From IMG/VR virus record IMGVR_UViG_3300025674_000476, positions 1 through 21,582 of that record: a DNA stretch of 21,582 nucleotides; one strand, 5' to 3'. Below the pieces are notes generated by a model. The model saw only the letters and a program-made list of their open reading frames with translations. It was not told the origin of the DNA and ran no database searches. Shown here piece after piece: positions 1 to 6,632 of this stretch; the stretch's first letter is position 1, and every line of letters starts with the position of its first letter. A program made the position numbers and the translations under genes. The DNA comes from a virus.

Positions 1-329
1 TGGTCGTCCACCGGCATGCCGCCGATGCGCAGGATGAACCACCCTGGCTGGCCGTCTACGGGCTGAAAATTGATGCTGCTGGTCGCGACAGAAACCACCG
101 TATCATCGAAGGATTCGGGGCAGAGTTCGCGCGGGTCCATCTGCAGGAAGTCCGCGAGCGTTTGCAGCCTACGGCCGCGTGGTAGGTGCAGGCCGCGCGC
201 CCAGCCAGATATGGCCTGCTGCGACAGTCCGGTGCTGCGTTGGATTTGCAGTTGCGTGAGATCGCGGTCACGCATGATGCGCTTGAGGCGAGCCGCAAAA
301 GCAGCGGCACGTTGCTGGTCGTATGCCAT
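1..329 (-). CDS. XRE-family repressor, partial at left edge
   Basis: This leftward reading frame starts at ATG 329 and is still open at base 1, so only the N-terminal 109 codons are visible. The start MAYDQQRAAAFAARLKRIM leads into an XRE-type helix-turn-helix at about residues 25-50 (LTQLQIQRSTGLSQQAISGW), followed by the third and fourth helices (LQTLADFLQMDP). From about residue 85 the chain becomes strand-like, with the motif PGWFILRIGGMPVDD, as expected for a linker and C-terminal domain of a phage repressor. A good ribosome site (GGGAG on the coding strand) lies about 8 bases before the ATG. It is the last gene of a leftward operon facing the early genes, the usual position of a CI-like lysogeny repressor. 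Whether it has a LexA-type self-cleavage domain cannot be seen. Confidence 0.85.
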   Translation of the reverse strand, partial: MAYDQQRAAAFAARLKRIMRDRDLTQLQIQRSTGLSQQAISGWARGLHLPRGRRLQTLADFLQMDPRELCPESFDDTVVSVATSSINFQPVDGQPGWFILRIGGMPVDD

Positions 330-434
330 AGAAGTGACTCCCAATATGTTGCAGTGATCACGGAGCGTTTTGCCGCTCTCTTCGTCACACAAAACAATAT
401 TTAGTCGTGGCAGCGTGACACGTCAACAAAATAC
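330..434 (-). promoter_or_regulatory. Repressor upstream region with inverted repeats
   Basis: This 105-base gap lies between the 86-residue gene and the repressor and is less GC-rich than the genes on either side. It contains a perfect 5-base inverted repeat, GAGCG/CGCTC, at 363-378 with a 6-base loop. It also has a TGATCA palindrome near 356-361 and two GTGACA/GTCACA-like elements around 385-420. These could be operators for the neighbouring repressor or a weak hairpin after the upstream gene. I see no convincing -35/-10 pair. Confidence 0.35.
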
Positions 435-695
435 CTAAGAACCAGCCGGTAAATCACGAAACCCGTTAATCGCCGCAGCTACCAAAGGTCTGCGGGACCG
501 GGCGTGCAGTTCGAGCACCAGCAGTTCGCGGGCGGGTATATCAGTGCCGCGCGCATAATCAAGCACTCCTGCGATTTCCGCTTCGATGGCAGGGCAGACG
601 TTTTCGACGGGCTGCTGTGCGGCGTCGCTGGCGGCAATGTACTTGCGCAGGCGGGTTACGAGCGGGTCGGTGCTGTTGGCGATGCGTGGGGTCAC
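435..695 (-). CDS. Hypothetical protein, 86 aa, in repressor operon
   Basis: This leftward gene starts at GTG 695, which overlaps the TGA of the upstream gene in a GTGA arrangement. That suggests translational coupling and decides the start; a much longer open frame continues upstream but is only a shadow of the Rap1a-like gene. The product is mostly helical, with a central segment NVCPAIEAEIAGVLDYARG and an Arg-rich C-terminus. It has no signal peptide, no transmembrane segment and no motif I recognise. Because it sits between a secreted Rap1a/Tai-like gene and the repressor, it is probably expressed in the lysogen. It could be a partner of either neighbour or a moron of unrelated function. 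Confidence 0.6.
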   Translation of the reverse strand: MTPRIANSTDPLVTRLRKYIAASDAAQQPVENVCPAIEAEIAGVLDYARGTDIPARELLVLELHARSRRPLVAAAINGFRDLPAGS

Positions 696-1072
696 AGCGC
701 ACCCCCGGCCGCTCCTGCGCACGGATAGGCCACCGCGAAGGCCGCCGGGACGACCGCTTCGAGGATCGCGTATTCGTTCAGTTCGATGTGGACGATGAAA
801 TCGAGGATCACGTTTCGCGTGCGTTCGACCTCGTCCATATGGTGCGCATCGCAGTACAGCGGTTCGCCGGTCGCGGCGAAATACGTGGCGTTGCCGCCCG
901 CTGCCAACCCACCGACGTAAAGCCAAAATGCTGATTCTGGTCCCGCGCTCAGTAGTTCCGGAAGCCAGTGCTCCGGCGGCGTGGCGAGTTGCTGTGCCAG
1001 CGCGTCGTAGGCTTGGCTGATCGCCGTAGCGCCTGCAATGGCGATGGCGGCTGGCAATAGGTGGCGTCTCAT
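692..1072 (-). CDS. Secreted Rap1a/Tai-like protein, 126 aa
   Basis: The ATG at 1072 is preceded by a GGGGAG ribosome site and starts a protein with a classical signal peptide: Arg-Arg-His, then a hydrophobic alanine-rich stretch (LLPAAIAIAGATAIS) ending near residue 26. The mature part resembles the Rap1a/Tai immunity fold. It has FWLYVGGLAAG at about 49-59, a Cys in PLYC (74), a helix-rich middle, and a final AFAVAYPC with Cys118, which could pair with Cys74. Rap1a proteins are periplasmic T6SS-effector immunity proteins in Serratia, and related small secreted proteins occur in phages. It is the first gene of the repressor operon, so a lysogenic conversion or exclusion role in the periplasm is plausible. 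The family call rests on pattern recognition only. Confidence 0.6.
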   Translation of the reverse strand: MRRHLLPAAIAIAGATAISQAYDALAQQLATPPEHWLPELLSAGPESAFWLYVGGLAAGGNATYFAATGEPLYCDAHHMDEVERTRNVILDFIVHIELNEYAILEAVVPAAFAVAYPCAGAAGGAL

Positions 1073-1098
1073 TGGCCGCTCCCCGTTGTTGTGCGGGG

Positions 1099-1127
1099 AC
1101 AGTACGGCGTGAGGTGCAGAAAGTCAA
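1099..1127 (-). promoter_or_regulatory. Candidate leftward promoter of repressor operon
   Basis: On the minus strand there is a -35-like TTGACT (1122-1127), a 17-base spacer, and a weaker -10-like TACTGT (1099-1104). Transcription would start near 1092, giving a leader of about 20 bases containing the GGGGAG ribosome site before ATG 1072. The inverted repeat CCCCG/CGGGG (1081-1098) lies over the predicted start site and could be an operator or a leader hairpin. Confidence 0.45.
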
Positions 1128-1146
1128 TATAACCCGCATACTCATA

Positions 1147-1175
1147 TTGCATTTGTAGTTTAGCTGCGCTATGAA
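1147..1175 (+). promoter_or_regulatory. Candidate rightward early promoter
   Basis: A -35-like TTGCAT (1147-1152) and a -10-like TATGAA (1170-1175) are separated by 17 bases. The ATG of the VRR-NUC gene is only 8 bases after the -10, and the bases between are CCGCCCCC with no ribosome site. If this promoter is used, the message would be leaderless or nearly so. The match to consensus is moderate (3/6 and 4/6), so the true early promoter could lie elsewhere in 1073-1183. Confidence 0.35.
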
Positions 1176-1183
1176 CCGCCCCC

Positions 1184-1585
1184 ATGACGCAGTCGGAAAG
1201 CCATATTCACACCGAAGTCGCCGACTGGCTGCGTTTCGTTGAGCGCGAATTGGGAGAGCCGCTGATTTGGACATCTGTCGTGAACGAAGGCCGTCGAGGC
1301 TGGAAGGCGCAACAGACGATTAAGCGGCACGGGCTGCGCAAGGGCTGGCCCGATATTACGATCCTGCACGGCGGCGATTTGCTCTGCATTGAGTTGAAAG
1401 CCGCGAAGGGTCGGTTGTCTCCCGAACAGCGCGTGGTTGGCGAAATCATCCAAGCCGCCGGTGGCTATTGGGCCATGGCGCGGTCGCTAGAGGAGACGCA
1501 GGAATGTCTACGGAACTGGGGTCGAAGCTGGCCGCGCCTCACATGGCAGGAGCTTGGCTTAGGGAACAAATCCTCGCGCACCTGA
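1184..1585 (+). CDS. VRR-NUC domain nuclease
   Basis: This 133-residue protein matches the VRR-NUC family, PD-(D/E)XK nucleases common in phages and in FAN1. Visible motifs are the helical Glu motif near residues 8-20, the VVNEG segment at 32-36, the GWPDITI motif with Asp57, the IELKAAKGRLSPEQ core with Glu70 and Lys72, and Gln82. Phage VRR-NUC proteins are usually stand-alone nucleases of about 100-150 residues; the known ones tested act on Holliday junctions or branched DNA. It is the first gene of the rightward early operon, and the next nuclease gene overlaps its 3' end by 82 bases. This supports a role in phage DNA recombination or processing. No Shine-Dalgarno sequence precedes ATG 1184. 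An upstream ATG at 1171 is out of frame. Confidence 0.88.
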   Translation: MTQSESHIHTEVADWLRFVERELGEPLIWTSVVNEGRRGWKAQQTIKRHGLRKGWPDITILHGGDLLCIELKAAKGRLSPEQRVVGEIIQAAGGYWAMARSLEETQECLRNWGRSWPRLTWQELGLGNKSSRT

Positions 1586-2580
1586 CGACACCGAAGACCT
1601 GGGAGCACGACCGCAACGCCTACGTCAGCGCGTCCACGGTTTACCGGTGCCAACGCGCGCTGAAATTCAGCCAGACCCGCGACGCGGCGGAATGGACCGG
1701 CAACGGTTTCACGGTACGCGGCGACACGATGGAAGAATGGCTCTGCAAGGTGTTCGCGCGTATCGAGCGCGAGTTCCGCGTGATCCAGCAGCAGGACATT
1801 TGGTTCACCGCGATAGGCGACCGCCAAGAAACCCTCCGCGATGAAGCGCTGCGGATTAGCGCCACCCCAGACGGGTTCATGCGCCTCGGCGACACCGGCG
1901 AAGTCGTGTACCTCGAAATTAAGTCCATCGACCCCCGCGTGGTGTTGAACGACCCGAAACCCGCCCACGTCGCGCAGTGCCAATTCGGTATGGAGCTGTG
2001 CCATAGGCTCGACCACAGCAAGCCGCAGCGGGCGTTGCTGATCTACGTGGACGCCAGCGACTACGCGGACATCACGATATTCGAGATACCCCGCGACCCG
2101 GTCGTGGCGCGTGAACTGCTGCGCCGCGCCCAGTTGACCCATGCCGCAAAGACCTACCGCGACCTACCGGCCGAAGGGCTGGCAGCGGGCGGGGCGGAAT
2201 GCTCCGACTGCAAGCTGCGTGACGAATGCACGGCCGAACGGGCGGCGACGATTGGAGCGCTGGACCCGGACAAGCCTGCCATGGCGGCGGACCTGCTGGA
2301 CGAGCTAGACGACCTGGCGCGGGACCGCGTGACGGCCGCGATAACCGAAGCGGAAGCCAAGCGAAGCAAGGAAGCGCTGGGCGACCGGATACGGAACATC
2401 CTCGAAGAACACGGCACGAGCGTCGCGCAGACGCCGGGCTACAAGATTCGCTACAGCGTGACGAAAGGTCGGGAAAGTTTCGACCGCGAAGCGGCTGAAG
2501 CGGATGGGCTGGACCTCAGCCCCTACATGCGCCGGGGCAACGGGTTCCCGCGCTTAACTGTTACCGAAAACAAGGACTGA
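1504..2580 (+). CDS. Cas4/RecB-like PD-(D/E)XK nuclease with probable Fe-S cluster
   Basis: The start is ATG 1504, 8 bases after an AGGAG; an in-frame ATG at 1468 lacks that support. The 358-residue product has RecB/Cas4-type nuclease motifs: RGDTMEEW (about 72-79), SATPDG with Asp123, YLEIKS with Glu138 and Lys140, and a Gln motif QCQFGM (158-163). One cysteine lies before the core (VYRCQRALKF, Cys49). Three follow it in ECSDCKLRDEC (233, 236, 242). This 1+3 arrangement matches the 4Fe-4S cluster of Cas4/AddB-type nucleases. A C-terminal helical extension ends in LTVTENKD. It is probably an early DNA-processing exonuclease that works with the SSB-like protein encoded next. The 82-base overlap with the VRR-NUC gene is long, but the ribosome site supports it. 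Confidence 0.85.
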   Translation: MSTELGSKLAAPHMAGAWLREQILAHLTTPKTWEHDRNAYVSASTVYRCQRALKFSQTRDAAEWTGNGFTVRGDTMEEWLCKVFARIEREFRVIQQQDIWFTAIGDRQETLRDEALRISATPDGFMRLGDTGEVVYLEIKSIDPRVVLNDPKPAHVAQCQFGMELCHRLDHSKPQRALLIYVDASDYADITIFEIPRDPVVARELLRRAQLTHAAKTYRDLPAEGLAAGGAECSDCKLRDECTAERAATIGALDPDKPAMAADLLDELDDLARDRVTAAITEAEAKRSKEALGDRIRNILEEHGTSVAQTPGYKIRYSVTKGRESFDREAAEADGLDLSPYMRRGNGFPRLTVTENKD

Positions 2581-2584
2581 ACAG

Positions 2585-3388
2585 ATGAACAGCGAACTAG
2601 CAAAACTGGATGATTTTAACCTCGACTTCCTCGACAGCGGCCCGGCGGAACGCCCACCGTTTGTAAAGTTCAAACAGGGCAGTTGGTACTGCCGCCCGCT
2701 GACCGGCGACGAAGAAGTGGACATCACGGGCAGCCTGTTCTGCGCCGCGCTGCCGACGTTCCGGCAAACGAAGACGGCTTGGAGCGACGACCAGCCCGCG
2801 CCGATTGAGGAACACGCAGCATATCTTGGCCTCGGCCAGCGGCTGCCGACGAACCTGACCAGCTACCCGGATCGTGCCAGCGGCGCGCCAGCTTGGCAGG
2901 ACGGTTTTGCGATTGACGGCATGCTGTTCGTAACAGGGCAGTGGCACCAGGCTACGTTCGCGACTTCAACGGTAACGTCGAATATCCAGCTGCGGCAGGC
3001 CATGCAGAACGTAAAGCAGCTCATGGGCCGGACGTTCCGCGCGGCGGACTGGTCGCCGGTCTGGGAACTCGATAAGCCAAGCACGATCCAGACGCGTGCT
3101 GGTGGCAACGTGAAGGTGCCGACCCTGACGTTCAAAGGCTTGGTTGACCCGACCGGCGAGGCGGCACTTAACCCCGACGCGCCGGACCTGTCCGGGATCG
3201 TGGAGCCGCTGGTTGGCCGCATTCCGTGCGACCCGAACACCGCAGCGCCGTTCCTGTTGCCGGAAGCCGCGCCTGCCGCAAGGCCCATGGGGACCAACAC
3301 GGAAGCGATGCTGGCGTCGGGCGTTGCCGTGCCGCAGTCGCCGGGCGGCGGTATGAGCGACACGCTGAACGACGAGATTCCGTTCTAG
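2585..3388 (+). CDS. Probable single-stranded DNA-binding protein
   Basis: This 267-residue protein begins 4 bases after the nuclease gene, with AAGGA (2572-2576) as ribosome site. The body is rich in beta-prone segments such as FVKFKQGSWYCRPL and VPTLTFKGLVDP, followed by a Pro/Ala/Gly-rich flexible linker from about residue 215. The last residues are LNDEIPF, closely like the acidic tip of bacterial SSB (DDDIPF) that binds partner proteins. With a tight linkage to two nucleases and a PrimPol-helicase, the best reading is an OB-fold ssDNA-binding protein for phage replication. I cannot confirm the OB fold without a structure prediction, and overall similarity to E. coli SSB is not obvious. 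A RecT or Erf annealing protein is less likely given this tail. Confidence 0.6.
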   Translation: MNSELAKLDDFNLDFLDSGPAERPPFVKFKQGSWYCRPLTGDEEVDITGSLFCAALPTFRQTKTAWSDDQPAPIEEHAAYLGLGQRLPTNLTSYPDRASGAPAWQDGFAIDGMLFVTGQWHQATFATSTVTSNIQLRQAMQNVKQLMGRTFRAADWSPVWELDKPSTIQTRAGGNVKVPTLTFKGLVDPTGEAALNPDAPDLSGIVEPLVGRIPCDPNTAAPFLLPEAAPAARPMGTNTEAMLASGVAVPQSPGGGMSDTLNDEIPF

Positions 3389-3397
3389 GGTCGCGCC

Positions 3398-3850
3398 GTG
3401 CCAAGAAAAACGAACTCTAAGCTAGAGTCGCCGCGTCGGGTCAGCCCGGCGCTGCGGCACTGGGCCGACAAGTGCGGCACCGCCAACATGATTGAGCTGG
3501 GCAACCGCATACGCGAGAAGCGCATCGCGTGCGGCATGACGGCTGGCGAAGCGGCGGCGCGTGCGGGTGACTACAGCGGCCGAACCTGGTGGCACTGGGA
3601 AGCGGGCGAACGCGCTATGGGCGTCGAGCAGCTGCTTGCGATTGCGTCGGTGTTTGACTGCAGCGTGAACGAGCTGGTGGCCGACCTGTCGATCCCAGCG
3701 ACGCACCCGATCAGCAAAGACCTGCAGCGGATTAGCATGCAGATGCTGCGCGAGTGGTGGCAGCTGCCGGAGCGCGAACGCAACGCGGTCCGCCGGATCA
3801 TTAAGACGCTCAAGCGCCGCGAGGCCAAGAATTTCAGGACGCTGGACTAA
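3398..3850 (+). CDS. XRE-family helix-turn-helix regulator
   Basis: This 150-residue protein probably starts at GTG 3398, just after an AGGG. An internal ATG at 3488 would give a shorter form that begins right at the helix-turn-helix but has no clear ribosome site. The DNA-binding domain spans about residues 31-90, with MIELGNRIREKRIACGMTA, then GEAAARAGDYSGRTWWHWEAG and VEQLLAIASVFDCSVNELV. The C-terminal part is a helix-rich segment (LREWWQLPERERNAVRRIIK), which may mediate dimerisation. It lies within the replication operon and its TAA overlaps the next ATG by one base. It could act as a Cro-like or late regulator. Its target sites are not known, but the repeat arrays in this window are candidates. 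Confidence 0.8.
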   Translation: MPRKTNSKLESPRRVSPALRHWADKCGTANMIELGNRIREKRIACGMTAGEAAARAGDYSGRTWWHWEAGERAMGVEQLLAIASVFDCSVNELVADLSIPATHPISKDLQRISMQMLREWWQLPERERNAVRRIIKTLKRREAKNFRTLD

Positions 3851-6105
3851 TGGGACACGCCGCCACGCATCTGCGTGAGCTATGGCGGAACGGGCTTCCC
3901 GACGGGCTGGTTATCGAGCTGCGCGACCTCACGAACGGCGCGGCTGCACAGCGGAGCGCGTGGCGCACGGCTGACGAACTGACCGCCATGCCGGACGCGC
4001 CCGCAACCGCCGCAACACCGCAGTTTCTAACCTATAGCCTCGCCGCCATGCGGGACCGCGCGCCGGTGCGTAACGACACCGCGCAGCTGCTGCCCTGTGC
4101 GTGGGTGGACATCGACCTGATCGCCAAAGACGACAAGGCCAGCACTGCACCCGACGCGGCCCGTGCCGCCGCTGCGCCCGTGGTTGCCAAACTGGCAGCG
4201 CTACCCATGCCGCCGTCAAGCGTGGTGTTTAGCGGCGCTGGGCTGCACGCATACTGGCGGTTGGACGACCCAGCGGACGACATTGCGCTGGTGCGCCGCG
4301 TGAACGAACACCTAGCGGGCGAGCTGGGCGGGGACCGCGCTGCCGTGAACCCTAGCCGCGTGCTGCGCCTGCCTGGCACGTACAACGGCCGCCTAGCGGC
4401 CCCGGTGCTATGCGAGCCGTGGCCCGACTACCCGCACTGGAAGCATGAGTATTACGTGGAAGACTTGCTGGACCTGCGTGCCGGTTGGGCGGCCGCTCCT
4501 GCGCTGGCACCGGCTGTCCCGGCCGACCCGGCGGCGATGGCGCTGCAGGCGGCTGGCAGTGGCGGCCCTAGCGACCGGGACTGGGCGGCGTGCGAGCAGC
4601 AGATACGCCAGGGCGTGAACTGGCACACCAACGGCCTAGCGCTGGTGGCGCACTGGGTGCAGCGTGGCGTGCCGGATGAACAGATCCACGCGCGGGCTGC
4701 GGAATGGACGCTGCCGGGCTACACCTACGATCAGACGACCCGCGAGGTGCAGGGGTTCATCGAAACAGCCGTGGCGCGCTGGGGCAGGCCCGGCGACCAG
4801 CTGCCAGCGAGCACGGACGCACCGGACGCCGCGCTAACGTATGAGCTATGGCGGGCAGAGCGCGCAGTGTTCGACGCGCGGAATGATCGCTACATCGACA
4901 CGCGGACGGGCGAGTACATGTCGCACCGGTCGTGGGAGACGGTGAACCGGCACTGGCACGACACGGAACTCACCGACAAGGGCGACGTTAAGCGGCTTAA
5001 ATGGATCGACCGCTACAAGGACGACCCAGAAAAAACGATTGTGCGCGGTACGGACGTGCTGCCTGGCGAGCCGATTATCTGCCGCGATGAACACGGCGTG
5101 GCGCGGCTGAACCTGTGGCGGCCGAATCCCGCAATCGAATGGGCGGCGGTTGGCGACCCGGACAGCGCGGCCGTGGCAAAGTTCCGGCAACTTGTGCTGT
5201 TCCTATGCGGCGACCGCCAAGACGTGGCGGACCACCTGCTGCATTGGATCGCGTGTTCGCTGTTCCGCGATGGCGAGCGCATGCGCTGGGCGATACTGCT
5301 AATCAGCGAGGAACGCGGCACCGGTAAGTCGCTGCTGGCCGACACCGTGCGCATGCTCCACTACGGCCCGGCGACCGCCTCGCTAGAAACGCTGGGGCAG
5401 CTGACCGGCAAGTTCAACGGATGGCTGGCGGGGAAGTCGTTGGTGATCTGCCAAGAGACGCTAGACGTGTCGCAGTCCGCGTTTACGGCGCTTGAGTCGT
5501 TGAAGTCGTCGATCACGGAAGAACAGACAATGATGGAGCTAAAGGGCCGCGACAAACAGATGGTCCGGGCGCACCACCGCTTTTGGTTCAACAGCAACAG
5601 CGTGGGCGGCCTGCCCTTCGATGCAAACGAGCGGCGCATCTACCCGATTGTGTGCACAGCGGCCAAGGCGTTGCCGGACGACTTCTATCTGCAGTTCGCG
5701 ATGTTCTGCAAGGCGTCGCAAGGGCTGGCCGATATTGCGGCGCACCTGCGCACGTATGCGGCCGAACCGTTGCCGCTGCGCGCCCCTGAAACGCCCGACA
5801 AGGCGCTGGTGCAGGAATCGCTAGTACCGCCGTTCGTGGAGCTGCTGAACGAGCATGCCGACAAGCGGCCCGGCCCGGTGGCGATACGTGGGCAGGCCAT
5901 GGCGGACATCGTGCGGCATCTCACGGGGCAGTCGTTCCGGGGTGGCGGGCAGGCCGAACAGCTGCGACGTGGCGGGTGGCGCAACGTAAAGGTGTATATG
6001 TCCGGGAAGCAGGTGCGGGTGTGGGTGCGGGGCGATGGGGTGCCGGACGAATGCGACGACAATCTGCGGGGCGAGATTGTGGACGGTGGGTCGCTTTGGG
6101 GTTGA
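3850..6105 (+). CDS. Primase-polymerase / SF3-like helicase
   Basis: This 751-residue replication protein has two enzymatic halves. The N-terminal half looks like an archaeo-eukaryotic (RepB/PrimPol) primase. It has the metal-binding WVDID (Asp87, Asp89), SGAGLHAYW with His133, and a D...NPSRVLRLPGTYNG motif (162-180). A helical middle segment with WTLPGYTYDQTTREVQGF (286-303) is typical of primase C-terminal domains. The C-terminal half is a DUF5906/SF3-like ATPase: Walker A EERGTGKS (487-494), a Walker B-like LVICQET (531-537), sensor FWFNSNS (578-584), and a probable arginine finger in NERRIYPI. The protein would prime and unwind phage DNA in the cytoplasm. No DNA polymerase is seen nearby, so the host replisome or distant phage genes probably extend the primers. 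Translation is coupled to the upstream regulator (TAATG). Confidence 0.9.
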   Translation: MGHAATHLRELWRNGLPDGLVIELRDLTNGAAAQRSAWRTADELTAMPDAPATAATPQFLTYSLAAMRDRAPVRNDTAQLLPCAWVDIDLIAKDDKASTAPDAARAAAAPVVAKLAALPMPPSSVVFSGAGLHAYWRLDDPADDIALVRRVNEHLAGELGGDRAAVNPSRVLRLPGTYNGRLAAPVLCEPWPDYPHWKHEYYVEDLLDLRAGWAAAPALAPAVPADPAAMALQAAGSGGPSDRDWAACEQQIRQGVNWHTNGLALVAHWVQRGVPDEQIHARAAEWTLPGYTYDQTTREVQGFIETAVARWGRPGDQLPASTDAPDAALTYELWRAERAVFDARNDRYIDTRTGEYMSHRSWETVNRHWHDTELTDKGDVKRLKWIDRYKDDPEKTIVRGTDVLPGEPIICRDEHGVARLNLWRPNPAIEWAAVGDPDSAAVAKFRQLVLFLCGDRQDVADHLLHWIACSLFRDGERMRWAILLISEERGTGKSLLADTVRMLHYGPATASLETLGQLTGKFNGWLAGKSLVICQETLDVSQSAFTALESLKSSITEEQTMMELKGRDKQMVRAHHRFWFNSNSVGGLPFDANERRIYPIVCTAAKALPDDFYLQFAMFCKASQGLADIAAHLRTYAAEPLPLRAPETPDKALVQESLVPPFVELLNEHADKRPGPVAIRGQAMADIVRHLTGQSFRGGGQAEQLRRGGWRNVKVYMSGKQVRVWVRGDGVPDECDDNLRGEIVDGGSLWG

Positions 6106-6337
6106 GATTGAGACGTTTGTCTCGTTTGGGCGGCTGAATGAGACGCTACAAGACACCTCAAGACACCTGCCTTATTTCGCTAACCCATTGAAAACATGGG
6201 CTACAAGACACCAAGACACCTAAGACACCCCATTTATTAGTAATAGAAAAAAGTAATAGGGTAACGCCGCTGTAAGCGTTTTTTCGGGTGTCTCAGGTGT
6301 CTTGTCTGTCTCGTCCTAAAAGTTGTGGTTAAGTCGC
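6106..6337. repeat. Iteron-like repeat array with inverted arms; candidate origin
   Basis: This 232-base gap between convergent genes carries AAGACACC five times in direct orientation (6150-6157, 6160-6167, 6205-6212, 6213-6220, 6222-6229). There are also two inverted copies, GGTGTCT at 6287-6293 and AGGTGTCTT at 6295-6303. A 13-base unit GCTACAAGACACC occurs twice (6145-6157 and 6200-6212). CAAGACACCTAAGACACCC (6212-6230) and GGGTGTCTCAGGTGTCTTG (6286-6304) form a 19-base inverted repeat with one mismatch around an AT-rich 55-base core. A separate GAGAC/GTCTC inverted repeat sits at 6110-6123. Such iterons beside a primase-helicase gene are typical of a replication origin. Operator or terminator functions are alternatives. 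Confidence 0.6.
6263..6284 (+). terminator. Candidate intrinsic terminator of replication operon
   Basis: The stem AACGC (6263-6267) pairs with GCGTT (6276-6280) across an 8-base loop, and a run of six T (6279-6284) overlaps and follows the stem. It lies 158 bases after the PrimPol-helicase stop, in the correct direction to end the early transcript. The stem is short. The surrounding 19-base inverted repeat could add a larger hairpin. Confidence 0.5.
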
Positions 6338-6628
6338 TTATTCGGGCGCGACACCCGCGTTTTGTTGGCGTTTCTGCTCTGCGGCCCAGTACGCAATTTC
6401 GCGCAATGCGTCGCGCCAATGCCGCGCGGCGACGGTCGCCTCTAGGTCTTGGTCGCTAACCGTCCCGGCGTCACAGACGCGCTTCATATCGGCATAGCCC
6501 CGCGCCGCGACTTCTGCGAGCGTGCGCAGCCCTTCCAGCGAAATGCTCAAGTGTGTGTCGCCCTGTGCATCCGCTGGGCCATAGCCGTGGATTTGGGAAT
6601 CGGCGAGCCAGTACATTGGTCGTTTCAT
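6338..6628 (-). CDS. Hypothetical protein, 96 aa
   Basis: This is the last gene of the leftward cassette, starting at ATG 6628 after GGAAGG on the coding strand and only 4 bases after the stop of the upstream gene. The protein starts MKRPMYWLADSQIHGYG and continues with a helical central part (SISLEGLRTLAEVAARGYAD) and another helix (ARHWRDALREIAYWAAEQ). I find no known domain, signal peptide or membrane segment. The bases next to the start (TAAACCA before ATG) are the same as for the upstream gene, suggesting a shared origin of the translation leaders. It is a soluble small phage protein of unknown role. Confidence 0.65.
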   Translation of the reverse strand: MKRPMYWLADSQIHGYGPADAQGDTHLSISLEGLRTLAEVAARGYADMKRVCDAGTVSDQDLEATVAARHWRDALREIAYWAAEQKRQQNAGVAPE

Positions 6629-6632
6629 TGGT

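Noticed and set aside
435-1274. Long leftward open frame of 279 codons
   Set aside because: Its upstream two-thirds are an Arg-rich shadow of the Rap1a-like gene and the intergenic region. Only the last 86 codons from GTG 695 look like a protein, and that start is coupled to the upstream stop.
1504-2580. CRISPR adaptation Cas4
   Set aside because: The nuclease core and cysteine pattern are Cas4-like, but there are no Cas1, Cas2 or arrays; the neighbours are phage replication genes.
6145-6304. CRISPR-like array
   Set aside because: The repeat unit is only about 9 bases, the spacing is irregular (0-40 bases), some copies are inverted, and no spacers of uniform length or cas operon exist. The Cas4-like protein alone is a phage nuclease.
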